Of a stretch of DNA of 64,000 nt, positions 8,264 through 16,918 are shown piece by piece. The stretch covers positions 29,255-93,254 of the forward strand of contig JAJDUM010000044.1 in the NCBI GenBank assembly GCA_022826645.1, read 5' to 3'. Positions within the stretch are counted from its first letter, which is position 1. Every line of letters begins with the position of its first letter. The DNA comes from Candidatus Poribacteria bacterium. GTDB lineage: Bacteria > Poribacteria > WGA-4E > PCPOR2b. The position numbers and the translations under genes were made by a program. The notes beneath the pieces are model-generated. The model was not told the origin of the DNA and ran no database searches. It saw only the letters and a list, made by a program, of their open reading frames with translations.

Positions 8264-9325
8264 CTACCAATCCTCATCGTAGAAGGAGGTGCTTGGATAG
8301 CTGTAGGTGTTGCCCTCGTAATTTTTCAATTGGATCTCATCATCATCAAACGACACAACTGGATCCGGGATAAGCGCGATTTTACCCCCGCCGCCGGGGG
8401 CATCAACCACGTAGTGCGGCACACCGAGTCCAGAGATATGCCCGCGCAGCGCCGACACAATGTCGAGTCCCGTTTTTATCGATGTGCGGAAGTGATCTGT
8501 CCCGTAGACGAGGTCTGCTTGATAAATATAGTAGGGTCTCACGCGAATTTTGAGTAGTTTTTTCATCAAATCAACCATGACTGCGGGGTCGTCATTTACG
8601 CCTTTAAGCAAGACAGTCTGATTGCCAACAGGAATGCCGGCATCCACCAGCATACCACACGCCTTCTCAGTTTCCGGCGTAACTTCTCGCGGATGGTTGA
8701 AGTGCGTGTTAATATAAAAAGGGTGGTACTGCTTGAGAATCGCACACAACTCCGGTGTGATACGTTGGGGCAGAGTAACGGGAACGCGTGAGCCAATTCG
8801 GATAATCTCAAGGTGTTCGATTGCACGGAGGCTACCGACTATATAATCAATCTTCCGGTCGGTCAACATCATTGAATCACCGCCAGAGATAATCACGTCA
8901 CGAATTTCGGGGTGGCTGCGGATATAGTCCAAGCCCATCTCAACATTGTTGTCGGGAATAGAATCCGGGTCGCCTACCTTACGCTTTCTGGTGCAAAAAC
9001 GGCAGTAGATAGGACACATGTAATTGACATAAAACAATACCCGATCGGGATAACGATGTGTAACGTTGGGAACATGGCTATCATCTTCTTCGCCGAGCGG
9101 ATCGTCCTCCTCGAAACCGGTCCTGATTAATTCTTTTGGATCCGGGACAACCTGTTTCCAGATTGGGTCTCCCGGTTCCTCGATCAGGCTCAAATAGTAA
9201 GGGTTGATCCGAATAGGAAATACGTCGTGAACCCGCTGTATCTCATCAATATCAACATCGAAGATAGCCGCAAGTTTTTCAGGTGTATTGACTGTATCCC
9301 GAACGAGCTGTCTCCAGTCTTCCAT
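8264..9325 (-). CDS. Lysine 2,3-aminomutase-family radical SAM enzyme
   Basis: This 353-residue protein has the radical-SAM cluster motif CPIYCRFC (Cys 104, 108, 111) and, near the end, DAPGGGGK with the PLP-binding Lys 315. The two acidic residues that hold the substrate alpha-amino and epsilon-amino groups in lysine 2,3-aminomutase appear conserved (Asp271 in YIYQADL, Asp308 in VVDAP). The enzyme isomerises L-lysine to L-beta-lysine with SAM, PLP and a [4Fe-4S] cluster. The shorter length (about 416 in the clostridial enzyme) leaves room for a related role such as EF-P lysine aminomutation (EpmB), but no efp or epmA gene is nearby. Cytoplasmic. Same strand as the cyclophilin gene, 28 nt downstream of it. 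Confidence 0.85.
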   Translation of the reverse strand: MEDWRQLVRDTVNTPEKLAAIFDVDIDEIQRVHDVFPIRINPYYLSLIEEPGDPIWKQVVPDPKELIRTGFEEDDPLGEEDDSHVPNVTHRYPDRVLFYVNYMCPIYCRFCTRKRKVGDPDSIPDNNVEMGLDYIRSHPEIRDVIISGGDSMMLTDRKIDYIVGSLRAIEHLEIIRIGSRVPVTLPQRITPELCAILKQYHPFYINTHFNHPREVTPETEKACGMLVDAGIPVGNQTVLLKGVNDDPAVMVDLMKKLLKIRVRPYYIYQADLVYGTDHFRTSIKTGLDIVSALRGHISGLGVPHYVVDAPGGGGKIALIPDPVVSFDDDEIQLKNYEGNTYSYPSTSFYDEDW

Positions 9326-9353
9326 CAGTTCTTTTGCCTTTCTGGATAAATCA

Positions 9354-9911
9354 TCAGTTGTTTTCTGCGGTCGTCGGATGGTAGTCGTTGAGTGTAATTT
9401 TTTCTATTTTATCATCTTGTCGCAGCTGATCAAGCACATCCACCCCTTCTATGACGCGTCCAAAGGCGGTGTATTCACCGTCAAGATGCTGGTACCCTTG
9501 GGGATCCGGATTCAAACAGATATAGAATTGACTTCCCGCAGAATTCGGTTGTTGAGTGCGTGCCATTGCGACGACACCTTTCTCGTGCTTCGGCATTCTC
9601 GCTTTGAGCTCGGTGTCCTGAAATTCACCGTAGATTGTCCAACCCGGTCCTCCGGTGCCATCGCCTTTTGGGTCGCCTCCTTGGATCACAAAATCGGGCA
9701 CATAGCGATGGAAGGAGAGTCCATCGTAGAAACCTTGTTGGATGAGCGTGGCAAAATTATCCACCGTTTTCGGTGCCGCATCCGGATAGAGCTCGATGAC
9801 AATCCGCCCTCTGTTCGATTCCAAGACCGCAGTGGGTTTGGATTTGCTACACCCGTTGCAACTGATAAGACTAACTATCCACAACCATATCAAAGAGTTT
9901 ATATTCGGCAT
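9354..9911 (-). CDS. Cyclophilin-type peptidyl-prolyl isomerase, probable lipoprotein
   Basis: At 185 residues it carries the complete cyclophilin domain: GRIVIELYPDAAPKTVDNF, the active-site FHRYVPDFVIQGGDPKGDG, NSAGSQFYI and the terminal YTAFGRVIEGVDVLD. It catalyses cis-trans isomerisation of Xaa-Pro bonds. The N-terminus is hydrophobic and ends in a lipobox-like L-I-S-C at Cys18, so export and lipid anchoring in the periplasm are likely. It lies between argD and the kamA-like gene on the same strand, with a hairpin on the argD side. Confidence 0.92.
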   Translation of the reverse strand: MPNINSLIWLWIVSLISCNGCSKSKPTAVLESNRGRIVIELYPDAAPKTVDNFATLIQQGFYDGLSFHRYVPDFVIQGGDPKGDGTGGPGWTIYGEFQDTELKARMPKHEKGVVAMARTQQPNSAGSQFYICLNPDPQGYQHLDGEYTAFGRVIEGVDVLDQLRQDDKIEKITLNDYHPTTAENN

Positions 9912-9966
9912 TAATGTGAAAAAAGACTCTGCACTTTTGAGCCTTATTTCGTCTCCAGTATGTTGT

Positions 9967-9999
9967 AGAAACCGAGTTGCTGGTAATGACTCGGTTTCT
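9967..9999 (-). terminator. 11-bp hairpin downstream of argD
   Basis: AGAAACCGAGT (9967-9977) is the exact inverse of ACTCGGTTTCT (9989-9999) with an 11-nt loop. It lies 38 nt past the argD stop and upstream of the cyclophilin start. No clear T-run follows on the minus strand, so it may be a weak or bidirectional terminator or an mRNA-stabilising hairpin. Confidence 0.5.
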
Positions 10000-10036
10000 G
10001 GTTATATTCAATGTAGAAATTACTTTGCCGCCTACC

Positions 10037-11227
10037 CTAAGTTGTCTCGGCGAGGGAACTTTCGAGAATCGAAACTGCCTCGTCGATATGTGCCGTGGTG
10101 ATGTTAAGCGGTGGTAGGAAGCGCAGCACGTAGTCGTTTGTACAGATCGTGATTAATCCATTTTCGATACACTTTGCAGCGAGCGCATTGGCATCGACAG
10201 ACAGCACCAAACCCCGCAGCAAGCCTTTACCGCGAACCTCTTTGATTGGGTAATTATCTTTGAGCGCCATCAATTTGCTTTCCAGATAATCACCCATCTT
10301 GATGGCATTTTCACCGAGGTTTTCATCGAGGATGGTTTTTACTGTTGCACACGCTGCGGCAGTTACGAGCGGGTTTCCTCCAAACGTCGCTGCATGAGTG
10401 CCGGGAACAAAACTCGCTGCGATATGCTCCTTGGCAAGCATCGCACCGATTGGTGCGCCACCACCGAGTGATTTTGCCATTGTGATGATGTCGGGGATAA
10501 CTCCGTAGCTTTCATACCCGAAAAGTGGGCCGAGGCGTCCCATCGCTGTTTGAACTTCGTCAAGGATGAGCACCAAATTGTGTCTATCGCAAAGTGCGCG
10601 TAGCCCTTCAATGTAACCGCTACTGGGTGTGTTGACACCTCCCTCAGACTGAATTGCTTCTACAAGGATGCCACAAGTCTTTTCGCTAATTGCTCCTTCT
10701 ACAGCCGAGAGGTCGTCGTACGGGACATAGGTGAATCCCGGAACCATCGGCTCGAATCCCGCGTGATATTTCGTTTGAGCGGTTGCCGTTATCGTTGCCA
10801 TTGTACGCCCATGAAACGAGTTGTCCATTGTGATGATCTCGTAGGCATCCGTTCTGCCCTGATCTTTGGTGAATTTCCGTGCCAACTTGATCCCTGCTTC
10901 GTTAGCTTCGGCACCACTGTTGCAGAAGAAACACTGATCCATATCGGAATTATCGATCAATAGCTTTGCCAACTGGGCTTGCGGCTCAATGTAATAGAGA
11001 TTGGACACGTGCAAGAGTTTTCCTGCTTGCTCGCGGATGGCTGCCGTTACGTTAGGATGGCAGTGTCCCAATCCATTAACGGCTAATCCGCCCAAGAAAT
11101 CGAGATATTTTTTCCCATCCGCATCCCACAGATAAGCTCCCTCTCCATGAACGAACGCAAGCGAGCGTTCGCCGTAGGTATTCATGATGTACTTTGTAGC
11201 CATCGCTTTAATTTCAGCGGTTGTCAT
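10037..11227 (-). CDS. argD: Acetylornithine/ornithine-type class III aminotransferase
   Basis: A 396-residue class III PLP aminotransferase, full length. It shows GGLAVNGLGHCHPNV, NSGAEANEAGIKLAR (103-117), the Asp223 site ILDEVQTAMGR and the PLP lysine Lys252 in TMAKSLGGGAPIGAM. The match is best with acetylornithine transaminase, which makes N-acetylornithine from the semialdehyde in arginine synthesis. A strong AAGGAG lies 8 nt before the ATG. No other arg gene is in view, so a wider omega-aminotransferase role cannot be excluded. Cytoplasmic, probably monocistronic or leading cyclophilin and kamA-like. Confidence 0.85.
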   Translation of the reverse strand: MTTAEIKAMATKYIMNTYGERSLAFVHGEGAYLWDADGKKYLDFLGGLAVNGLGHCHPNVTAAIREQAGKLLHVSNLYYIEPQAQLAKLLIDNSDMDQCFFCNSGAEANEAGIKLARKFTKDQGRTDAYEIITMDNSFHGRTMATITATAQTKYHAGFEPMVPGFTYVPYDDLSAVEGAISEKTCGILVEAIQSEGGVNTPSSGYIEGLRALCDRHNLVLILDEVQTAMGRLGPLFGYESYGVIPDIITMAKSLGGGAPIGAMLAKEHIAASFVPGTHAATFGGNPLVTAAACATVKTILDENLGENAIKMGDYLESKLMALKDNYPIKEVRGKGLLRGLVLSVDANALAAKCIENGLITICTNDYVLRFLPPLNITTAHIDEAVSILESSLAETT

Positions 11228-11554
11228 TTTGTATCTCCTTCTTTTTGGGCGCGCCTATGTCCCCTCATTGACCAAGCGAACCACTGACTGACTTGAGGTA
11301 ATCGGTTAAATGGTAAAAAATATACAATGTTACAGCGCGTATTCACCAAGTACGAGAAATTCTTCTTGTACATACGCCTGAATCAAATCCGGTGTCGGAG
11401 TAAAAGTTTGGTGAGTTGGTATATTAGATCGTTATAGTGTCAAATATTATAAGAGAAACACGGCTGATATTCAAGATCAAAGTCATCGACATTAGGAAAA
11501 TTCCGACAGCCAGGTTGATCAGGCTAAGTGCTGACTTGCTATCGTCCCTATATC
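11228..11554. other. Intergenic region, argD promoter side
   Basis: About 327 bases between argD (reading left) and the small Cys-rich gene that also reads left. It contains the argD ribosome-binding site at its left end and AT-rich stretches suited to a promoter. I see no convincing gene, RNA or repeat in the rest. Confidence 0.5.
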
Positions 11555-11767
11555 TTATTGATGATCATCTGTTGTCGAATTTATGTCCTGTTTTTGCGGA
11601 TGGTAGCCGGGACAGGTAAGCACCGGTAGACGTGGGTATTTCTGAAAATCCGCGTTGGAATCTGAGAGGAGGCACCGATAGAAACGGCTCTGATTGACGT
11701 TTTCAACTGTTTTAACGTGCTGGCAAGTTTGGCACAATCCGATTTCTATCCGGTTTTTATTTTTCAT
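11555..11767 (-). CDS. Small cysteine-rich protein, unknown function
   Basis: Seventy residues with four cysteines arranged CQTC ... RC ... TCPGY and the segments RFYRCLLSDS and YPRLPVLTCPGYHP. The CxxC and the spaced downstream cysteines look like a zinc-knuckle. I recall the pattern from small uncharacterised proteins of several phyla without a known role. The ATG overlaps the stop of the preceding small gene as ATGA (11764-11767), which supports both being translated from one message. Acidic, soluble, with no signal peptide. Confidence 0.7.
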   Translation of the reverse strand: MKNKNRIEIGLCQTCQHVKTVENVNQSRFYRCLLSDSNADFQKYPRLPVLTCPGYHPQKQDINSTTDDHQ

Positions 11768-12006
11768 GTGGGGTAACTGTAATCCTGTCCCTCGGTGAGA
11801 TCAGAATTTTCTTTAAGGTAGGTGCATACAAGTGTTTCGACGTATGGATCGGTGATCTGCCGCAGTTTGAAAATGTCAACCGCTATGTCCTTTTCCGGGG
11901 TGTCTCTCCCAAACAGTTTCAGCCTCCGCTGGTTGCGTGGCCCGTCCCGAGTGGAAAGGCTATGACATGTGTAAGATTCGAATGGAACGATAACGGTTGC
12001 GTACAA
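11764..12006 (-). CDS. Small hypothetical protein, TTG start, coupled to the Cys-rich protein
   Basis: Eighty codons opening with TTG (12004-12006), preceded by AGGAAGGAG at a 7-nt gap, an unusually good ribosome-binding site. An in-frame TGA lies just upstream, so the start is well bounded. The protein (YATVIVPFESYTCHSL, then DIFKLRQITDPYVETLVCTYL) has no family I recognise. The 4-nt ATGA overlap with the downstream Cys-rich gene is the best argument that it is real. It is transcribed away from the glycosidase cluster, so the gap 12007-12242 is a divergent promoter region. Confidence 0.5.
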   Translation of the reverse strand: MYATVIVPFESYTCHSLSTRDGPRNQRRLKLFGRDTPEKDIAVDIFKLRQITDPYVETLVCTYLKENSDLTEGQDYSYPT

Positions 12007-12242
12007 CCTTCAACTCCTTCCTGTGGAAAGGCTTCAGGATATTTCGCGACAACATGCCACATATCAGTCTATGTAATGGACTGCGTTTTGTCAAGCGTTT
12101 TGCTCGTCCAAAAAACTACCCCCAGTTTCGGGATTTGGCGTTGAAAAATAGCTGTTAATATGAGATAATGAGAATCCTTGCAATGTGATCCGAGTTGAAT
12201 ATTCGGACCAAGTTTTTCGGCTTTCTTATTGGAGGTCAAACG

Positions 12243-14165
12243 GTGACAGGACCAAATATGCCAGAAGATCTGGTATCTATTAAGGCAACTGAGATTTCTG
12301 CTCCACCGGCGTGGGCACTGATCGAGCGTCAGCTTATTCACCTTATGGAAAAGGCGGTTGATCTAGCCGCACAGAAATACGGTCGCCTCGATGGAACCCC
12401 CTATAATGTGAACGATGTTGATGATACATACGAAGCGCACTCATACAAAGGGCTCCTCTATGCCATCGGGGCGCATGAAAGGGTGCTTGAGATCGGTCTT
12501 CAAGAGTGGAATGCGATTACGCGGCTTTATGACGATGGCGTTGCGCGCCGGGATGATGAACCACAACACCCAGAGTTTCGCGTACAATTACATAATGAAT
12601 ACTATAACCTAAACGGTCCTGCCGACTGGTTCCACATGGGTGAAGGAAATCAGTCTTTTTACTCCTTCGGTTTGGCAGACCCAACCCATCCCGAAAATAT
12701 CAGACGTGCAAAGCGGTTCGCAGCCATGTACATGGCTGAGGATCCCGATGCACCCAACTATGACCCTAAGCATAAAATCATCCGTTCCCCTTTCCACGGC
12801 AGCGTCGGTCCCCGTTTTCATGCGGATCTCGAGATGGCAAAGGTTCTGCTCGACCCAATCTACTATCCGGGAGGCGTCGCACACGGACACGCTCAGCGAT
12901 CTAACCTCTACCCAATTGTCAAGGACTTGGAAGAGGATTGGTTTGAAAATTCAGAGCGAGCCGAAGAGATTCTAAAGATCTTCGACGAGGTCATTCTTAA
13001 CGGAGATATCCCCGACAATCTGGCGGCGACCAGTCTGATAACCAATGCGTATCTTTACACCGGGGAAGAGAAATATAAGCGATGGGTTCTTGACTATACT
13101 GAAGCTTGGATGGATCGGACACGCGCAAACAACGGGATTATTCCGGACAACGTCGGACCTACAGGGAAGGTAGGTGAGCAGCGTGACGGTCAATGGTGGG
13201 GCGGATTCTACGGCTGGAATAGTCGTAATTCTGCTCGCAACGCATTCTTAGCAGCAACAATCGCCTCCGAATGTGCCCTGTTGCTCACCGGAGATTATGG
13301 TTATCTTGAGTTTATCCGCTCGCAGATAGAATTCCTGTTGAGTCTTGCCCAGATCCGAGAGGACGGTCAACTGCTTGTTCCAACACGGATCACTCCGGAT
13401 GGGTGGGAAGGCTATCAACCGAGGGGAATTCAGTGGCTGGCGCGGGTGTACCATGCATCAATGGACCCAAGGGATTATGAGTTGATTACGAGGCTGCGTG
13501 CAGGGGAAAAAGAAACCGATTGGAATGAGGTCGATGTTGCGGGCGATCGGAGCGGCGGGAATTTGGAAGCACGTTTTAACTACTACGATGGCAGAAATCC
13601 AGACTGGCCCGAAAAACGGCTCCAGACGGAGTATCAATACGTCTTGGCGATGTATGAGTTTATGTGTCGAGATCCACGGGATATACCACAAATCATAGCC
13701 GACAATCGCTGGCCCCCCAATCCTGTCGTTACCAAAGGACTGACGCAGGTGACGATGGGCTCGCCACAGCCCATCTATAACGGTGGCCTCTTACGGGCAA
13801 CGGTGCGTTATTATGATATGGACCTTGGTCGCCCCGGCCTTCCGGAAGATGTTGCCGCTTTGGTCGATAACGTAGAAGCTGACCGGGTGGGTATCCAGCT
13901 GGTAAACTTGAACCGAATAAACCCTCGGAATGTGATTGTACAAGCGGGCGCGTTCGGGGAACATCGATTCACGCAAGTACAGTTTCTGAGCACCGACCAA
14001 GATGAGAAGGCGGAGGCGACTGTCCCTGTTAATAACAAATACTTCGTAGTCAAACTGCCACCTTCCACCAGTATCCGCTTGGAGTGCGGAATGCAGCGTT
14101 TTGTGAATCAACCGAGCTATGCCTTCCCGTGGCATGGCGAGAGGATGCCTATACCGTTTCAGTAG
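12243..14165 (+). CDS. Predicted all-alpha (alpha/alpha)-barrel glycoside-active protein
   Basis: From the GTG at 12243 the protein has 640 residues. GGAGGT ends 6 nt before this GTG, so I prefer it to the in-frame TTG at 12195. The sequence is rich in helix and aromatic/acid clusters typical of alpha/alpha toroid enzymes: GPADWFHMGEGNQSFYSFGL, GDGQWWGGFYGWNSRNSARN-like (residues about 330-350), TGDYGYLEFIRSQIEFLLSL and YYDGRNPDWPEKRLQTEYQY. A beta-rich tail follows (about 540-640). No signal peptide. I cannot assign a CAZy family. The two genes downstream, a GH5-like barrel and a sugar isomerase, suggest work on an oligosaccharide or uronic acid substrate. Confidence 0.75.
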   Translation: MTGPNMPEDLVSIKATEISAPPAWALIERQLIHLMEKAVDLAAQKYGRLDGTPYNVNDVDDTYEAHSYKGLLYAIGAHERVLEIGLQEWNAITRLYDDGVARRDDEPQHPEFRVQLHNEYYNLNGPADWFHMGEGNQSFYSFGLADPTHPENIRRAKRFAAMYMAEDPDAPNYDPKHKIIRSPFHGSVGPRFHADLEMAKVLLDPIYYPGGVAHGHAQRSNLYPIVKDLEEDWFENSERAEEILKIFDEVILNGDIPDNLAATSLITNAYLYTGEEKYKRWVLDYTEAWMDRTRANNGIIPDNVGPTGKVGEQRDGQWWGGFYGWNSRNSARNAFLAATIASECALLLTGDYGYLEFIRSQIEFLLSLAQIREDGQLLVPTRITPDGWEGYQPRGIQWLARVYHASMDPRDYELITRLRAGEKETDWNEVDVAGDRSGGNLEARFNYYDGRNPDWPEKRLQTEYQYVLAMYEFMCRDPRDIPQIIADNRWPPNPVVTKGLTQVTMGSPQPIYNGGLLRATVRYYDMDLGRPGLPEDVAALVDNVEADRVGIQLVNLNRINPRNVIVQAGAFGEHRFTQVQFLSTDQDEKAEATVPVNNKYFVVKLPPSTSIRLECGMQRFVNQPSYAFPWHGERMPIPFQ

Positions 14166-14209
14166 CGCGCAAGGATTACATTTTTCAAACATACCGAAGA
14201 GGAGATGAT

Positions 14210-15238
14210 ATGCCGAGAAAAACTGCCGTAAGTATTACTGGCGATGCGTTTTACATCAATGGAAGCATCACCTATCCCGACCGGTTCTATAAAGGATATA
14301 AGATCGAAGGACTACTCATGAATTCGCGCATGGTGCAGGGGGTATTTGACGATCGGAATTCTGAGACTGTCAGCATGTGGGCTTATCCCGACACGGGAGA
14401 GTGGGATGCGGAACGGAACACGCGTGAGTTTCTTGATGCAATGCCTGATTGGCGGTCTTACGGATTGCTTGCGTTGACAATCAATCTCCAAGGTGGGAGT
14501 CCCGAAGGATACTCAAAAGGGCAGCCGTGGCACAATTCAGCGATTGAAACCGATGGCAGCCTAAATCCTGACTATATTGATAGATTGAGGCGCATCATTG
14601 ATCGTGCTGATGAACTTGGGATGATTGTGATTTTGGGTTACTTCTATTTTGGGCAAGATGAGCGTGTGCGTGACGAAGCGGCGGTCATTCGTGCCGTGGA
14701 TAATATCACGCACTGGATCTTTGATCAGGGGTATACTAACGTTCTTGTTGAGGTCAACAACGAGTGTAACGTACAGCGATATGTTCACGATATCCTGATG
14801 CCGGATCGTGTTCATGAGTTGATTGAGCGGGTTAAGGGGATAACCCGCGACGGACAGCGGTTACTCGTTGGGACGAGCTACGGCGGCGGCAGAGTTTCTC
14901 GAGAAAACGTTGTGCACACATCAGACTTTCTACTGATGCACGGCAACGGTGTCAGCGATCCTAACCGTATTGCAGAAATGGTTCAGCAGGCGCGACAGGT
15001 CCCGGGCTACCGAACCATGCCAATCTTATTCAATGAAGATGATCACTTTGATTTTGATAAACCGCTCAATAACTTTGTCGCTGCGATTAGTGAATACGCG
15101 TCGTGGGGTTATTTTGATCCGGGTGAGAATAACTACTGCGATGGCTACCAGAGTGTGCCGGTGCAGTGGGGGCTGAATACGGAACGTAAAAAGGCTTTCT
15201 TTGAGAAGGTTCGAGAAGTTGCAGGCGATAGCGCGTAA
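14210..15238 (+). CDS. GH5-like (clan A) TIM-barrel glycoside hydrolase-like protein
   Basis: A 342-residue protein starting at the ATG at 14210 after GAAGAGGAG. An earlier in-frame codon at 14084 lies inside the upstream gene and lacks support. The barrel pattern is clear: ITGDAFYINGSITYPDRFYKG at the start, RIIDRADELGMIVILGYFYFG, then VLVEVNNECNV, whose N-E (Glu185) matches the acid/base of clan A, and MPILFNEDDHF, whose Glu276 could be the nucleophile. No signal peptide, so it probably acts in the cytoplasm or is not a classic secreted cellulase. It is 44 nt downstream of the alpha/alpha-barrel gene, in the same operon. Confidence 0.75.
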   Translation: MPRKTAVSITGDAFYINGSITYPDRFYKGYKIEGLLMNSRMVQGVFDDRNSETVSMWAYPDTGEWDAERNTREFLDAMPDWRSYGLLALTINLQGGSPEGYSKGQPWHNSAIETDGSLNPDYIDRLRRIIDRADELGMIVILGYFYFGQDERVRDEAAVIRAVDNITHWIFDQGYTNVLVEVNNECNVQRYVHDILMPDRVHELIERVKGITRDGQRLLVGTSYGGGRVSRENVVHTSDFLLMHGNGVSDPNRIAEMVQQARQVPGYRTMPILFNEDDHFDFDKPLNNFVAAISEYASWGYFDPGENNYCDGYQSVPVQWGLNTERKKAFFEKVREVAGDSA

Positions 15239-15287
15239 ATGGATATGGATTTATCTTTGAACTATAATTAATGCATAGGAGAACAGT

Positions 15288-16055
15288 ATGAGATTTGGTG
15301 TTTGTGCTCCGCTCGAAAAGATTGATCGACTCGCAGCGGTTGGCTATGATTATATCGAATTGGGAGTGAGGAACGCGCTCATTCCAGAGGAGAGCGATGC
15401 AGAATTTCAAAAAATTCAGGATCGCGTGGCGCAGGCTGAACTGGAGCCCGAAGCCTACTCCGGTTTTCTTCCCGGTGACCTACGTGTCGTTGGGGATGCC
15501 GTTGATTTTCCAAGGTTGTCGCGTTATGTCGAAACGGCGTGTCGTAGAGCGAAGGCTATTGGTGGCGAGATTATTGTCTACGGGAGCAGCGGTTCTCGCA
15601 ATCTTGAAGGGGATTATTCGGAGGAGAGGGCATTAGATCAGATTGCGGAATTTTTGGACATGGCTGCGGATCACGCAGAAGCAAACGATATTACAATCGT
15701 GATTGAGCCGATTTGCCACCGGGAGGGGAATATCCTCCGCACTGTTGCTGACGGATTGGAGATGGCGCAACGGGTCAACCGGGAAGGGATTCAGTTGCTG
15801 GCAGACCTCTACCATGTTTGGCAAGAGGATGAGCCGATGGAGGATATTATCTATGCCGCGGAGTGGTTGGCGCATGTCCATATCGCCGAGCCGGCCAAAC
15901 GTTCGTATCCGGGCAACGATGATTTCGATTTCGAGGAGTTTTTTGCTGCGCTTGAACAGGCTGGCTATGATGGGCGTGTCTCCTGTGAGTGCAGTTTTGA
16001 TGATTTTGATGCCGATGTGGAGACAGCTCTCCGGACGATGAAAGCGTATGTCTAG
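15288..16055 (+). CDS. Sugar phosphate isomerase/epimerase (hydroxypyruvate isomerase-like TIM barrel)
   Basis: This full-length 255-residue xylose-isomerase-like barrel has the metal-site residues in their usual places: Glu140 (IVIEPICHREGN), Asp173 and His176 (LLADLYHVWQED), His198 (AHVHIAEP) and Glu234 (VSCECSF). Such enzymes interconvert ketose and aldose or hydroxypyruvate and tartronate semialdehyde. The context of two glycoside-active genes suggests it handles a released sugar. AGGAGA precedes the ATG by about 6 nt. Third and last gene of the plus-strand cluster, convergent with the next gene. Confidence 0.88.
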   Translation: MRFGVCAPLEKIDRLAAVGYDYIELGVRNALIPEESDAEFQKIQDRVAQAELEPEAYSGFLPGDLRVVGDAVDFPRLSRYVETACRRAKAIGGEIIVYGSSGSRNLEGDYSEERALDQIAEFLDMAADHAEANDITIVIEPICHREGNILRTVADGLEMAQRVNREGIQLLADLYHVWQEDEPMEDIIYAAEWLAHVHIAEPAKRSYPGNDDFDFEEFFAALEQAGYDGRVSCECSFDDFDADVETALRTMKAYV

Positions 16056-16075
16056 ACCGATTTTCGATACAGCTT

Positions 16076-16801
16076 TTACTGTTCAGCCCTTTTCTCTTTA
16101 ATTTTTGCTTCGATCTTGGTCAACTCCGATTCAAGCATTGCGAGAAATTCTGGGGACTCCATTTTCTGTTTCCCCCGATTCTCTGGTTTGCGAATATCTT
16201 TGATGGGGCGAATCTTTTCCTCTAAAAGGGCAACCTCCTCTGGAGCTTTAACCGCATTTTTAATAAGTCGAAATGCCATCTCCACTGGAAGATTCAAGCA
16301 ATATTTTTCCTTAAAAAGAGCTAGGTAAAATTGGGCGATCTTATATTCTTTACCATTCTCTTTTAGTGTGTTGATTCTTGGGTATAGTGGAGGTAGTAGC
16401 GGATACAACCCATCATAAAACGACCATCCAGTTCCCCATGCGTTTCCCCATGTGCGTTTTTGAAGGAAGAGGATCAGTTCTTCTCCCACTTTGAATCTTG
16501 GGACAGTTGAAATCTCCGAGCCTATGTTTCCCCAGATGCCGCCTTCGATTCTGAATCGAACGGTATGTTTATCAATGTTGGGTTGCCCTTTAAGGGTTTT
16601 AGACACAGTGATAGTAACGTCGGTGTAGATATCACCCCTGTAAATGTATTGGATATCTGAAACTTTGCCTGCGACGATTAGGACAGCCTGTTTGGTCTGG
16701 CTGACAAGTGTGTCATCACCGACTAAATAGGAGCCAAATCCCTTTTGGGTGATCAACGCCAAGCAGAGGAATAAAGGAGTGAGAACAACTTTCGTTTTCA
16801 T
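16076..16801 (-). CDS. Secreted hypothetical protein with an OB-like first half
   Basis: At 241 residues, with a signal peptide (MKTKVVLTPLFLCLALITQ, cut near GFGS). The first half alternates beta strands (AVLIVAGKVSDIQYIYRGDIYTDVTITV, LKGQ, then FKVGEELILFLQ), a pattern seen in small exported barrel proteins. The second half is lysine/glutamate-rich helix (LLEEKIRPIKDI, then SELTKIEAKIKEKRAEQ). I do not recognise a named family. It is a stand-alone gene, convergent with the sugar isomerase cluster. Confidence 0.65.
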   Translation of the reverse strand: MKTKVVLTPLFLCLALITQKGFGSYLVGDDTLVSQTKQAVLIVAGKVSDIQYIYRGDIYTDVTITVSKTLKGQPNIDKHTVRFRIEGGIWGNIGSEISTVPRFKVGEELILFLQKRTWGNAWGTGWSFYDGLYPLLPPLYPRINTLKENGKEYKIAQFYLALFKEKYCLNLPVEMAFRLIKNAVKAPEEVALLEEKIRPIKDIRKPENRGKQKMESPEFLAMLESELTKIEAKIKEKRAEQ

Positions 16802-16918
16802 TGTAATGTCTCCTTATAGACATTAAAACTATAACATCGTTCTAAGTGGGTTTCAATATAAACTCCCGACTGTGAGGTTTACCTACAGTTGGCGCGAGAT
16901 AACAACCTCCAACGCTAA

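Noticed and set aside
9288..9914. Plus-strand frame opposite the cyclophilin gene
   Set aside because: The opposite strand codes for a clear cyclophilin; this frame lacks any domain pattern.
14084..14209. Extended N-terminus of the GH5-like protein
   Set aside because: It lies inside the preceding gene in another frame, and the ATG at 14210 has a good ribosome-binding site.
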